Origin: an uncultured Rickettsiales bacterium
GTDB lineage: Bacteria; Pseudomonadota; Alphaproteobacteria; Rickettsiales; UBA998
Length of the DNA stretch: 5,313 nucleotides
Reading direction: 5' to 3'
NCBI GenBank assembly: GCA_937982385.1
Contig: CALJMC010000072.1
Coordinates: 1-5,313 of the forward strand
Part shown: positions 1-4,959 of the stretch, piece after piece
How positions within the stretch are numbered: position 1 is the stretch's first letter
Layout: every line of letters begins with the position of its first letter
Position numbers and translations under genes: made by a program
Notes under the pieces: model-generated
Database searches by the model: none
What the model was told of the DNA's origin: nothing
What the model saw: only the letters and a program-made list of their open reading frames with translations

Positions 1-4
1 GTTA

Positions 5-1687
5 CTAACCAGCCTTGCGAGTCACTGGGCGATATTTAATGCGGGATGGTGTTGCATCATCACCCAAACGCTTCTTGCGGTCAGCTTCATAATCTTCGTA
101 GTTGCCTTCGAACCATTCTACATGGCTGTTGCCTTCATAGGCTAGGATGTGGGTGGCGACACGGTTTAGGAACCATCTATCATGCGAGATGACCACGGCA
201 CAGCCTGCGAAATCGAGCAGAGCATCTTCGAGTGCGCGCAATGTATCAGTATCGAGGTCGTTGGTGGGCTCATCGAGCATCAACACATTCACGCCCTCTT
301 TTAGCATTTTTGCGAGATGCACGCGGTTGCGCTCACCACCTGATAACATACCGATAAGTTTCTGCTGATCACCACTTTTGAAGTTGAATGCCGAGCAATA
401 GGCACGGCTTTTCATAGTCGTTGCACCAAGTTCAAACTCCTCTGAACCTTCAGAAATTTCTTCCCATACGGTGTTTTTGTCATTCAGTGCATCACGACTT
501 TGATCAACATAACCGAGCTTCACCGTCTCACCGACTTTGAACGAACCTGAGTCTGGCTTCTCAGCACCTGTAATCATTTTGAAAAGCGTCGTTTTACCCG
601 CACCGTTTGGCCCGATAACCCCGACAATGCCCCCTGGTGGAAGGCGGAATTCCATGTTTTCAAAGAGAAGTTTGTCGCCATATGCTTTGCTCACGCCCTC
701 GGCTTCAATCACCACATCACCAAGGCGTGGCCCTGTTGGGATGATAATTTGCGCAGCGCCTGAACGCTTCTCGTTACCTTTTGCGAGCAGCTCATCATAG
801 GCATTCAAACGTGCTTTTGATTTCGCCTGACGTGCCTTAGGAGATGAGCGCACCCATTCCAATTCTTTCGCCAGTTCTTTTTGATAAGATGATTCGTCTT
901 TTTCTTCCTTAGCCAAGCGATTGCCTTTTTGCTCGAGCCACGACGTATAGTTGCCCTCGTAAGGAATACCCTCGCCACGATCGAGTTCCAAAATCCAACC
1001 GGTGACATTATCGAGGAAATATCTATCATGCGTAATCATCACCACGGTTCCCGCATAACTCTCAAGATAATTCTCAAGCCACGCGACCGATTCCGCATCC
1101 AAATGGTTGGTTGGCTCATCGAGCAATAGCATATCTGGTTTGGACAACAGCAATTTCGCCAGCGCGACACGACGCTTCTCACCACCTGATAAATGCGTCA
1201 CGGCAGAATCACCATCAGGGCAACGAAGCGCATCCATCGCGATGTTAATTTCACGGTCTAAGTCCCATGCATCTGCGGCGTCAATCGCCTCTTGCATTTC
1301 GCCTTGCTGCTCAATGAGAGCCATCATCTCATCATTGTCAGTCACTTCGGCAAGCTGCATTGAAATCGCGTTGAAGTCATCAACGAGTTTCTTTTTATCA
1401 GCTAACGCTTCCATCACATTCTCAGCAACGGTTTTGGATTCATCCAGTTTTGGCTCTTGCTCGAGATAACCAATTTTGAAGCCATCCGCTGCCCATGCCT
1501 CACCATTAAACTCTTTCTCAACGCCCGCCATGATGCGGAGCAAGGTCGATTTACCCGATCCATTATGACCAATCACTCCAATTTTCGCGCCAGGGTAGAA
1601 ACTAAGCCAAATATTTTTCAGCACCGTCTTGCCACCCGCATAAGTTTTGGTGAGTTCTTTCATTACATAAACATATTGCTGGGACAT
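5..1687 (-). CDS. ettA: EttA, energy-dependent translational throttle ABC-F ATPase
   Basis: EttA is a cytosolic ABC-F protein that binds the ribosomal E site and couples entry into elongation to ATP/ADP status; this role is known from the family. The 560-residue product has two ABC domains and no membrane segments. Domain 1 has Walker A GHNGSGKS (40-47), signature LSGGE (166-170) and Walker B LLLDE (187-191). Domain 2 has Walker A GPNGAGKT (359-366), LSGGE (448-452) and LMLDE (469-473). The charged linker between them, about 245-320, contains WLEQK and KELEWVR and matches the P-site tRNA interaction motif region. Length and order match E. coli EttA (about 555 aa), and the body aligns with it almost colinearly from memory. 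The start at 1687 is chosen because AGGAG (1694-1698) lies 6 bases upstream. An upstream in-frame ATG at 1726 lies inside repeat copy A and would add 13 residues unlike the family. The stop is TAG at 5-7. The gene diverges from the histidine-rich gene. Confidence 0.97.
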   Translation of the reverse strand: MSQQYVYVMKELTKTYAGGKTVLKNIWLSFYPGAKIGVIGHNGSGKSTLLRIMAGVEKEFNGEAWAADGFKIGYLEQEPKLDESKTVAENVMEALADKKKLVDDFNAISMQLAEVTDNDEMMALIEQQGEMQEAIDAADAWDLDREINIAMDALRCPDGDSAVTHLSGGEKRRVALAKLLLSKPDMLLLDEPTNHLDAESVAWLENYLESYAGTVVMITHDRYFLDNVTGWILELDRGEGIPYEGNYTSWLEQKGNRLAKEEKDESSYQKELAKELEWVRSSPKARQAKSKARLNAYDELLAKGNEKRSGAAQIIIPTGPRLGDVVIEAEGVSKAYGDKLLFENMEFRLPPGGIVGVIGPNGAGKTTLFKMITGAEKPDSGSFKVGETVKLGYVDQSRDALNDKNTVWEEISEGSEEFELGATTMKSRAYCSAFNFKSGDQQKLIGMLSGGERNRVHLAKMLKEGVNVLMLDEPTNDLDTDTLRALEDALLDFAGCAVVISHDRWFLNRVATHILAYEGNSHVEWFEGNYEDYEADRKKRLGDDATPSRIKYRPVTRKAG

Positions 1688-1693
1688 GGTTTT

Positions 1694-1698
1694 CTCCT
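1694..1698 (-). promoter_or_regulatory. Shine-Dalgarno site of ettA
   Basis: On the minus strand AGGAG is followed by AAAACC and then the ATG at 1687-1685. This is the strongest ribosome binding site in the window. It decides the ettA start in favour of 1687 over the ATG at 1726. Confidence 0.85.
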
Positions 1699-1709
1699 GT
1701 TGTTTGTTG

Positions 1710-1877
1710 GCTTTGCAGCCGCACATGCTGTGCGTTGCTCCGCTACGCTTTCGCGGCTCATGGCTGGCTCGGACTCCTGTCCTCGTTCTTTGTTTTGCCC
1801 CTGCTCCGCGCTCCTGCGCTACGCAATAGGTGTGTCACTTCGTAACGCTCAGGGCTGACTCGGACATACTGTCCTCG
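1710..1877 (+). repeat. Intergenic hairpin repeat, copy A (module 1 + module 2)
   Basis: This is a two-module copy of the dispersed repeat. Module 1 (1710-1785) begins GCTTTGCAGCCGCACAT. It holds hairpins CGCACA-TGC-TGTGCG (1720-1734), CGC-TTTC-GCG (1746-1755) and GGAC-TCCT-GTCC (1771-1782). Module 2 (1797-1877) holds GCGC-TCCT-GCGC (1808-1819), an imperfect GTCAC-TTC-GTAAC (1834-1846) and GGACA-TAC-TGTCC (1862-1874). Positions 1710-1744 match copy D at 33 of 35 bases. The copy lies in the presumed 5' leader of ettA and upstream of the divergent histidine-rich gene. I do not recognise the family from any named repeat. Orientation is set arbitrarily by the GCAGCCGCACAT head. Confidence 0.85.
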
Positions 1878-2018
1878 CACCTGCCTACAAAACACATTAT
1901 TTCGTGAGGCTTTGTTGTGATGGTTTCAGCCGTTTTTGTCAATAGCTTTAGGTTTGTGAAGATTGTGTGACAACCCACGCGTTTTGGTGGCAGGTTAAAC
2001 GATAAGCATTGTACAACG
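1878..2018. other. Intergenic remainder upstream of the histidine-rich gene
   Basis: This stretch holds no convincing gene. A perfect TTGACA is present on the minus strand (1937-1942), but no acceptable -10 box follows at 16-18 bases. On the plus strand TTGTCA (1936-1941) is followed 17 bases later by a poor AAGATT. TTGTCA at 1936 and TGACAA at 1968-1973 form a widely spaced inverted pair that could be an operator. The promoters for the two divergent genes probably lie here, but I cannot place them with confidence. Confidence 0.35.
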
Positions 2019-3122
2019 ATGTTCGAACAAATTATTAAAGAGACACATACCATAATGAGTATTTTTAACAAAGAGCCTCGCGATCGCACAGAGAGTGCCG
2101 AACTTCTCGAAAAACGCAAGACCCCAGAAGGGCGTGCGGAGGATATTGCATATACAATCAACCACGCTATCGTCTGTGCGGCTACGGATATTATTGACCC
2201 ATTTTTTGCGTCATTTATGCAAGAAAAGTTTAACACTGGGGCACATCTTAGCTGGTGCAACAAAACACATGATCACTCCCATGAACATGATACGCACAAA
2301 TCCCATTCTCATGACGACAGCTCCCCACATTCTCATGACGCACATGACCATCACGACCATTCGCATCATCATGAACATAAACATGATTCACACGATCACC
2401 AACATGGCGCGAGCTGTGGACACGATATTAGCGAAGACTCCAAACAGCCTGTTAAAAAACGCGCATGGGCATCACTGAAGCATTGGGCTATAGGTGAAGC
2501 CATCGGCGATTTGGGAGCTGTGCCGATTACCATAGCGGCGCAACGCTATGCACCTGGCATGATGTCAAGCATTGGACATAGCATTGAACATGTTGTTGGG
2601 AATGACTATCGCAGCAGCGCCAAAAAAGCGTCCAGAAAATGGGCCGAAAAGCAAGGCATTGACTTTGACGATGAGCGCGTTAAAGAGCGCGAAAATGACA
2701 TCTATAATCACGAAATTGATCATTTTGGACAAGTGGGAGTGTGGACTGCGTCCTCAGTAGGATTGAACATTGGTTCTCAAAAGCTCCTTACAGGCAACAA
2801 ATTACCAATGAAAACGATGCTGCTCTATAAAACACTAGGTGCAGCACAAACGGCGGGCATATTGATGGCTGGGCGCGCGCAATTACCAGAGCAATTCCAC
2901 AATTTCGATAGATGGACTACCAAAAACATATATTTACCTACTACAAAACTCATTGGGCTAGACTCTGACGCGGTAGAAAACGTTATTCAGAAACACGAAG
3001 ATTTGCATGGTCACGCAAAACATAGTCATAATGAACAACAAGCTTCACCCACACCACAACCCACAATAGCCGCACAAGATGCGTCATCCAATGTGTTAAT
3101 CCCTGAGCATTTGCAGCGTTGA
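2019..3122 (+). CDS. Histidine-rich protein of unknown function, putative metal binding
   Basis: I do not recognise this family. The 367-residue product has a charged N-terminus (about 1-45). A densely histidine-rich segment follows (84-135, 22 His in 52 residues with many Asp, in HDHSH and HHxH patterns). The remaining 230 residues contain moderately hydrophobic stretches at about 158-178, 239-252 and 267-285. These could be membrane-associated or buried helices. A second small His cluster sits near the C-terminus (H326, H330, H332, H335, H337). Residues 231-235 read HEIDH, which fits the HExxH zinc motif but may be chance. No signal peptide is evident. The His segment implies binding or buffering of Zn, Ni, Co or Cu; this is inference. 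An in-frame ATG at 2055 (MSIFNKE) is an alternative start with AAAGAG 12 bases upstream, whereas the ATG at 2019 has no clear Shine-Dalgarno. The gene stands alone, diverging from ettA and converging on tadA. Confidence 0.85.
   Translation: MFEQIIKETHTIMSIFNKEPRDRTESAELLEKRKTPEGRAEDIAYTINHAIVCAATDIIDPFFASFMQEKFNTGAHLSWCNKTHDHSHEHDTHKSHSHDDSSPHSHDAHDHHDHSHHHEHKHDSHDHQHGASCGHDISEDSKQPVKKRAWASLKHWAIGEAIGDLGAVPITIAAQRYAPGMMSSIGHSIEHVVGNDYRSSAKKASRKWAEKQGIDFDDERVKERENDIYNHEIDHFGQVGVWTASSVGLNIGSQKLLTGNKLPMKTMLLYKTLGAAQTAGILMAGRAQLPEQFHNFDRWTTKNIYLPTTKLIGLDSDAVENVIQKHEDLHGHAKHSHNEQQASPTPQPTIAAQDASSNVLIPEHLQR
2268..2423 (+). other. Histidine-rich low-complexity segment (residues 84-135)
   Basis: The segment encodes 22 histidines and 9 aspartates in 52 residues, mixed with serine. 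CAT and CAC codons are both used, so it is not a simple recent expansion of one trinucleotide. Similar loops occur in metal transporters and metallochaperones, but the flanking sequence here does not match those families by eye. Two cysteines (C80 just before it and C133 within it) could add ligands. Confidence 0.8.
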
Positions 3123-3135
3123 TTAATCTTTGATA

Positions 3136-3211
3136 CTTCACAGCCGTGCATCCTGCACGTTGTTCCGTTCCGCTTCGCGGGCTCTTGGCAGGCTCGAACG
3201 TACTGTTCTCG
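3136..3211 (+). repeat. Intergenic hairpin repeat, copy B (module 1 only)
   Basis: This is a single module 1 in the 104-bp gap between the convergent histidine-rich gene and tadA. Its three hairpins are CGTGCA-TCC-TGCACG (3145-3159), CCGC-TTC-GCGG (3170-3180) and GAAC-GTACT-GTTC (3196-3208). The first and last stems differ from copies A and D, but both sides of each stem change together so that pairing is kept. No T-tract follows, so it is not a standard intrinsic terminator. It is still the only structured element between the two converging transcripts. Confidence 0.8.
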
Positions 3212-3226
3212 CGCTCCATACCCCCA

Positions 3227-3670
3227 TCAACGCTTCCCTGCGAAAAACTCTTTCAACAATGCCGCGCATTCCGATTCCATGATGCCGCCATAGACTTCGG
3301 GTGCGTGATGGCAGGATGTGCTATTAAATATGCGCGGGCCATGCTCGACTCCACCCGATTTTGGGTCATAGGCACCAAAATAGACTCTATCAATCCGTGC
3401 AAATGAAATGGCTGTGGCGCACATCGGGCATGGCTCCAGCGTTACATATAAGTCATATCCTTTGAGTGATTTACTGCCCAGTTTCTTCGTCGCGCGCTGT
3501 ATCGCCAGCATCTCTGCATGAGCGGTTGCATCAGACCGTTTTTCGACTTCATTATGCGCAGTTGCAACCACCTCGCCCGACGCACGCGCAACAATCACCG
3601 CACCCACGGGCACTTCGCCCTGAACGGACGCGGCTAGCTGATAAGCATGTTGCATCATGTCAGATGACAT
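3227..3670 (-). CDS. tadA: TadA, tRNA-specific adenosine deaminase
   Basis: TadA deaminates adenosine-34 in the anticodon of tRNA-Arg(ACG) to inosine and acts in the cytosol as a zinc-dependent homodimer; this is known from the family. The 147-residue product carries the cytidine/deoxycytidylate deaminase signature. TAHAE places the zinc ligand His at 51 and the proton-shuttle Glu at 53. LEPCPMC gives zinc ligands Cys81 and Cys84. The EVPVGAV strand (19-25) and the N residue at 40 also fit TadA. It is somewhat shorter than E. coli TadA (167 aa), mainly at the N-terminus. The ATG at 3670 lies 2 bases after the sspB stop, so the two are probably co-transcribed and translationally coupled; only a weak purine-rich Shine-Dalgarno is visible inside the sspB end. 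Internal Met5 and Met6 are possible but less likely starts. Guanine deaminase is a related alternative, but the motif context favours TadA. Confidence 0.93.
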   Translation of the reverse strand: MSSDMMQHAYQLAASVQGEVPVGAVIVARASGEVVATAHNEVEKRSDATAHAEMLAIQRATKKLGSKSLKGYDLYVTLEPCPMCATAISFARIDRVYFGAYDPKSGGVEHGPRIFNSTSCHHAPEVYGGIMESECAALLKEFFAGKR

Positions 3671-3672
3671 GG

Positions 3673-4206
3673 CTATTTCTTACGAAATGAATCGAGCGAG
3701 ATAACTTCAGCGGTGGCTGGCTCGCCATCTTCGTCATCTTGGTTAGACGCATTTGAGGTGAACTCACGTTCGAATGAGGTTTCCACATCGAGGCCCTCTT
3801 CTTCGAGCTCCTCAAACAACGCCAAATCTTCTTCCGTTGGCTGATGGAACTGCAAACCAAATTTCACGGACGGATCAGCAAATGCAGTGAGTGCAGCATA
3901 AGGCACCACCAATTTTTCAGGGACATTATTAAAGCTCAACATCACTGAGAAGCCTCGTTTTCCAACGTCTAAGTCCCAAAACTGATGCTGCAATACGATT
4001 GTCATTTCATTCGGAAAACGCTGCTTAATTTGCGGCGAAATATCCACCCCAGGAAATGTTGTGTCGAAAGAAACGAAAAAATGATGATCACCCGGCAGAC
4101 CAAACTCAGTCGCACGTTCAAGACACGCTTTGACTACCGAACGCATCGCGTCGTCAATCATGCTTGGATAATCCATTGTCTCTAGGCTGTCTAAAAAATC
4201 ACTCAT
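3673..4206 (-). CDS. sspB: SspB, ClpXP adaptor for ssrA-tagged proteins (alphaproteobacterial type)
   Basis: SspB binds the tmRNA-encoded tag on incomplete proteins and tethers them to ClpX for degradation by ClpXP in the cytosol; this is known from the family. The 177-residue product has the SspB core at about 12-115, including GLPGDHHFFVSFDT (36-49), a P-G-V-x-(I/L)-S-P segment (52-58) and EMTIVLQHQFWDL (67-79). An acidic, probably flexible linker (about 119-160) leads to the C-terminal tail EVISLDSFRKK (167-177). By analogy with the family, this tail is the ClpX-docking peptide. The start at ATG 4206 is preferred over an in-frame TTG at 4218 for two reasons: GAGA (4213-4216) sits 6 bases upstream of the ATG, and the predicted transcript start near 4229 would leave the TTG only about 11 bases of leader. 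The gene heads an operon with tadA, 2 bases apart. The ssrA gene encoding its cognate tag lies just upstream on the same strand. Confidence 0.95.
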   Translation of the reverse strand: MSDFLDSLETMDYPSMIDDAMRSVVKACLERATEFGLPGDHHFFVSFDTTFPGVDISPQIKQRFPNEMTIVLQHQFWDLDVGKRGFSVMLSFNNVPEKLVVPYAALTAFADPSVKFGLQFHQPTEEDLALFEELEEEGLDVETSFEREFTSNASNQDDEDGEPATAEVISLDSFRKK

Positions 4207-4235
4207 AATTTGTCTCAATTCGTTGCTGTGCCTTG

Positions 4236-4264
4236 TTTATAGCGCCTTTTCTGAAGTAGAACAA
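4236..4264 (-). promoter_or_regulatory. Predicted sigma-70-type promoter of sspB-tadA
   Basis: On the minus strand the -35 box TTGTTC (4259-4264) is separated by exactly 17 bases from the -10 box TATAAA (4236-4241). Transcription would start near 4229-4230, leaving a leader of roughly 23 bases before the sspB ATG. The spacing and the near-consensus -10 support it. It is a prediction from sequence only. Confidence 0.65.
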
Positions 4265-4313
4265 GTCTAATCTATTTTGATTAAGAAATACTGAAGATTG
4301 AGTATTATTTGTT

Positions 4314-4417
4314 GCTTCGCAGCCGCACATCTATAATTGCCCCTGCTACGGCTCCTGCCTCCGCAATAGGCGTGTCGCTCTGCGACGCTCATGGCTGACT
4401 CGGACTTTCTGTCCTCG
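4314..4417 (+). repeat. Intergenic hairpin repeat, copy C (module 1 head fused to module 2)
   Basis: The copy starts with the module 1 head GCTTCGCAGCCGCACAT (4314-4330). It then passes through a short unrelated stretch straight into module 2 (4339-4417), skipping the rest of module 1. Module 2 hairpins are GGC-TCCT-GCC (4350-4359), GTCGC-TCT-GCGAC (4374-4386) and GGAC-TTTCT-GTCC (4402-4414). It shares exact blocks with copy A module 2, including GCCCCTGCT, CGCAATAGG and GGCTGACTCGGAC. It lies just upstream of the sspB promoter and faces copy D in opposite orientation. Confidence 0.8.
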
Positions 4418-4452
4418 TAAATTGCCACACATCATTACCCGTATAGCTTATG

Positions 4453-4619
4453 CGAGGTCAGCAGACCGAATGAGCCATCAGCCCGCGGAGCGGTCGCATA
4501 TTGTCGAGCGCAGCAGCGCGAGCAGACGCAATTAAAAAGTGAGGACAGCACGTCCGAACCTGCCGAGAGCATCGCGCCAGCGACAGCGGAGCAACGCACA
4601 ATATGTGCGGCTGCAAAGC
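4453..4619 (-). repeat. Intergenic hairpin repeat, copy D (module 1 + module 2, inverted)
   Basis: This is a full two-module copy on the minus strand. Module 1 (4619 down to about 4541) has CGCACA-TAT-TGTGCG (4595-4609), TCGC-TGGC-GCGA (4572-4583) and GGAC-GTGCT-GTCC (4543-4555). Module 2 (about 4530 down to 4453) has GCGC-TGCT-GCGC (4508-4519), CCGC-TCC-GCGG (4483-4493) and GGTC-TGCT-GACC (4456-4467). The head 4585-4619 matches copy A at 33 of 35 bases, while module 2 is more diverged in sequence yet keeps all three hairpins. It begins about 18 bases past the apparent end of the tmRNA coding piece, so it could be transcribed with the ssrA precursor. Confidence 0.83.
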
Positions 4620-4636
4620 ATTATATATAAATAAGT

Positions 4637-4854
4637 GAGGGGTTCCTGTTGCCCGGCACCCCCCGGGCCGCGTTACATGCTAGATGCACGTGAGCCCCAA
4701 TTAGGCAGCTACACGCTCATATGCGACAAAATTGTCGTTAGATGCAACAAGTGCTGAGTTATCATTTGCACTTATAAAGTTTGATCCATTACAGCGGGAT
4801 CATACTGAACAAAAACATCCTCTTTACTACGTCTGTCGATCCTAACTCACCCCC
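4637..4854 (-). ncRNA. ssrA: tmRNA coding piece
   Basis: This is the 5' (messenger) RNA of the two-piece tmRNA. It starts GGGGGTGAGTTAGGATCGAC, contains the tag frame (4769-4701), and has a 5-bp helix TGAGC (4719-4715) with GCTCA (4695-4691) closing over the stop codon, like helix 5. It ends with a pseudoknot candidate: stem GCCCGG/CCGGGC (4668-4663 with 4656-4651) has a G-rich loop GGGGTG that can pair with CCCC at 4642-4639. Confidence 0.85.
4701..4769 (-). CDS. ssrA: tmRNA tag peptide reading frame (22 codons plus TAA)
   Basis: The resume codon is GCA (4769-4767). The tag reads ANDNSALVA followed directly by SNDNFVAYERVAA and ends at TAA (4703-4701). The opening ANDN and the closing AA are typical of alphaproteobacterial tags. 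The first alanine in the finished tag comes from charged tmRNA. The terminal VAA is the ClpX-recognised end, and the N-D-N portion is the SspB-recognised part, both by analogy. At 22 codons it is longer than the roughly 10-14 codons I recall for most tags in this class. It contains the NDN motif twice. A perfect palindromic hairpin CGACA-ATTT-TGTCG (4737-4724) spans the second motif. This is not a free-standing gene: it has no start codon and is entered only by trans-translation. Confidence 0.93.
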   Translation of the reverse strand, partial: ANDNSALVASNDNFVAYERVAA

Positions 4855-4872
4855 ATAGTACGAATAGATATA
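4855..4872 (-). ncRNA. Intervening spacer removed from the pre-tmRNA
   Basis: Eighteen AT-rich bases separate the CCA of the acceptor piece from the GGGGG of the coding piece. In permuted tmRNA genes this loop joins the two ends of the tRNA-like domain and is processed out, leaving two RNAs held together by base pairing. The boundaries follow directly from the CCA and the seven-base acceptor strand. Confidence 0.8.
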
Positions 4873-4956
4873 TGGTGGAGGTGCTGGGCTCTGCCCCCAG
4901 GTCCAGTCCGCTTATGCCAGGTAGTAGTTTATTGTCATAGCTAGCAAGCTAGCACC
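4873..4956 (-). ncRNA. ssrA: tmRNA acceptor piece
   Basis: This is the 3' (acceptor) RNA of the two-piece tmRNA, encoded first in the permuted gene. It carries hairpin GCTAG-CTTG-CTAGC (4953-4940), the helix 2 candidate strand, the T-arm with a seven-base loop GGCAGAG, acceptor strand CACCTCC (4883-4877), A (4876) and CCA (4875-4873). The mature 3' end at 4873 is firm. The 5' end is inferred from the predicted promoter. Confidence 0.85.
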
Positions 4957-4959
4957 TCT

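Larger units (their letters stand above)
4637..4956 (-). ncRNA. ssrA: tmRNA, circularly permuted two-piece form (ssrA)
   Basis: tmRNA rescues stalled ribosomes: it enters as alanyl-tRNA-like RNA, then templates a degradation tag. The minus strand reads, in order, an acceptor piece (about 4956 to 4873, ending in encoded CCA), an 18-base intervening spacer (4855-4872) and a coding piece (4854 to about 4637). The acceptor-stem halves GGGGGTG (4854-4848) and CACCTCC (4883-4877) pair over 7 bp with a G-U at the third pair, the alanine identity element for AlaRS. The discriminator A and CCA follow. The T-arm is CTGGG-GGCAGAG-CCCAG (4900-4884). GGATCGAC after the acceptor strand matches the conserved tmRNA D-loop region. 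GTAGTA (4830-4825) can pair with TACTAC (4926-4921) as a helix 2 candidate. A hairpin GCTAG-CTTG-CTAGC lies at 4953-4940. The 3' end is estimated from the last pseudoknot and the 5' end from the promoter; both are uncertain by several bases. Confidence 0.93.

Noticed and set aside
1457..1858. Plus-strand open frame of 133 codons
   Set aside because: It is antisense to ettA and then runs into repeat copy A; there is no plausible family or ribosome binding site.
1912..1942. Promoter for ettA based on the perfect TTGACA at 1937-1942
   Set aside because: No acceptable -10 sequence appears 16-18 bases downstream on the minus strand.
1835..2263. Minus-strand open frame of 142 codons overlapping the start of the histidine-rich gene
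   Set aside because: It runs through repeat copy A and antisense to the histidine-rich gene, has no recognisable domain, and its composition follows the opposite strand.
2268..2423. Cation diffusion facilitator or ZIP transporter identity for the histidine-rich protein
   Set aside because: Such transporters have His-rich loops, but the regular set of strong membrane helices and family motifs is absent here.
2095..2478. Plus-strand frame rich in Met, Ile and Thr
   Set aside because: It is the shifted reading of the CAT/CAC-rich DNA of the histidine-rich gene, not an independent protein.
4207..4218. TTG start for sspB giving 181 residues
   Set aside because: The ATG at 4206 has a spaced GAGA and a sensible leader from the predicted promoter; the extra MRQI does not fit the family start.
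4536..4555. Intrinsic terminator downstream of ssrA (hairpin GGAC-GTGCT-GTCC followed by TTTTT)
   Set aside because: The stem is only 4 bp, the T run starts four bases after it, and the same hairpin occurs in other copies without a T run.
1710..4619. CRISPR array
   Set aside because: Repeat copies are far apart, diverged, 75-170 bp long and in both orientations, with no regular spacers.
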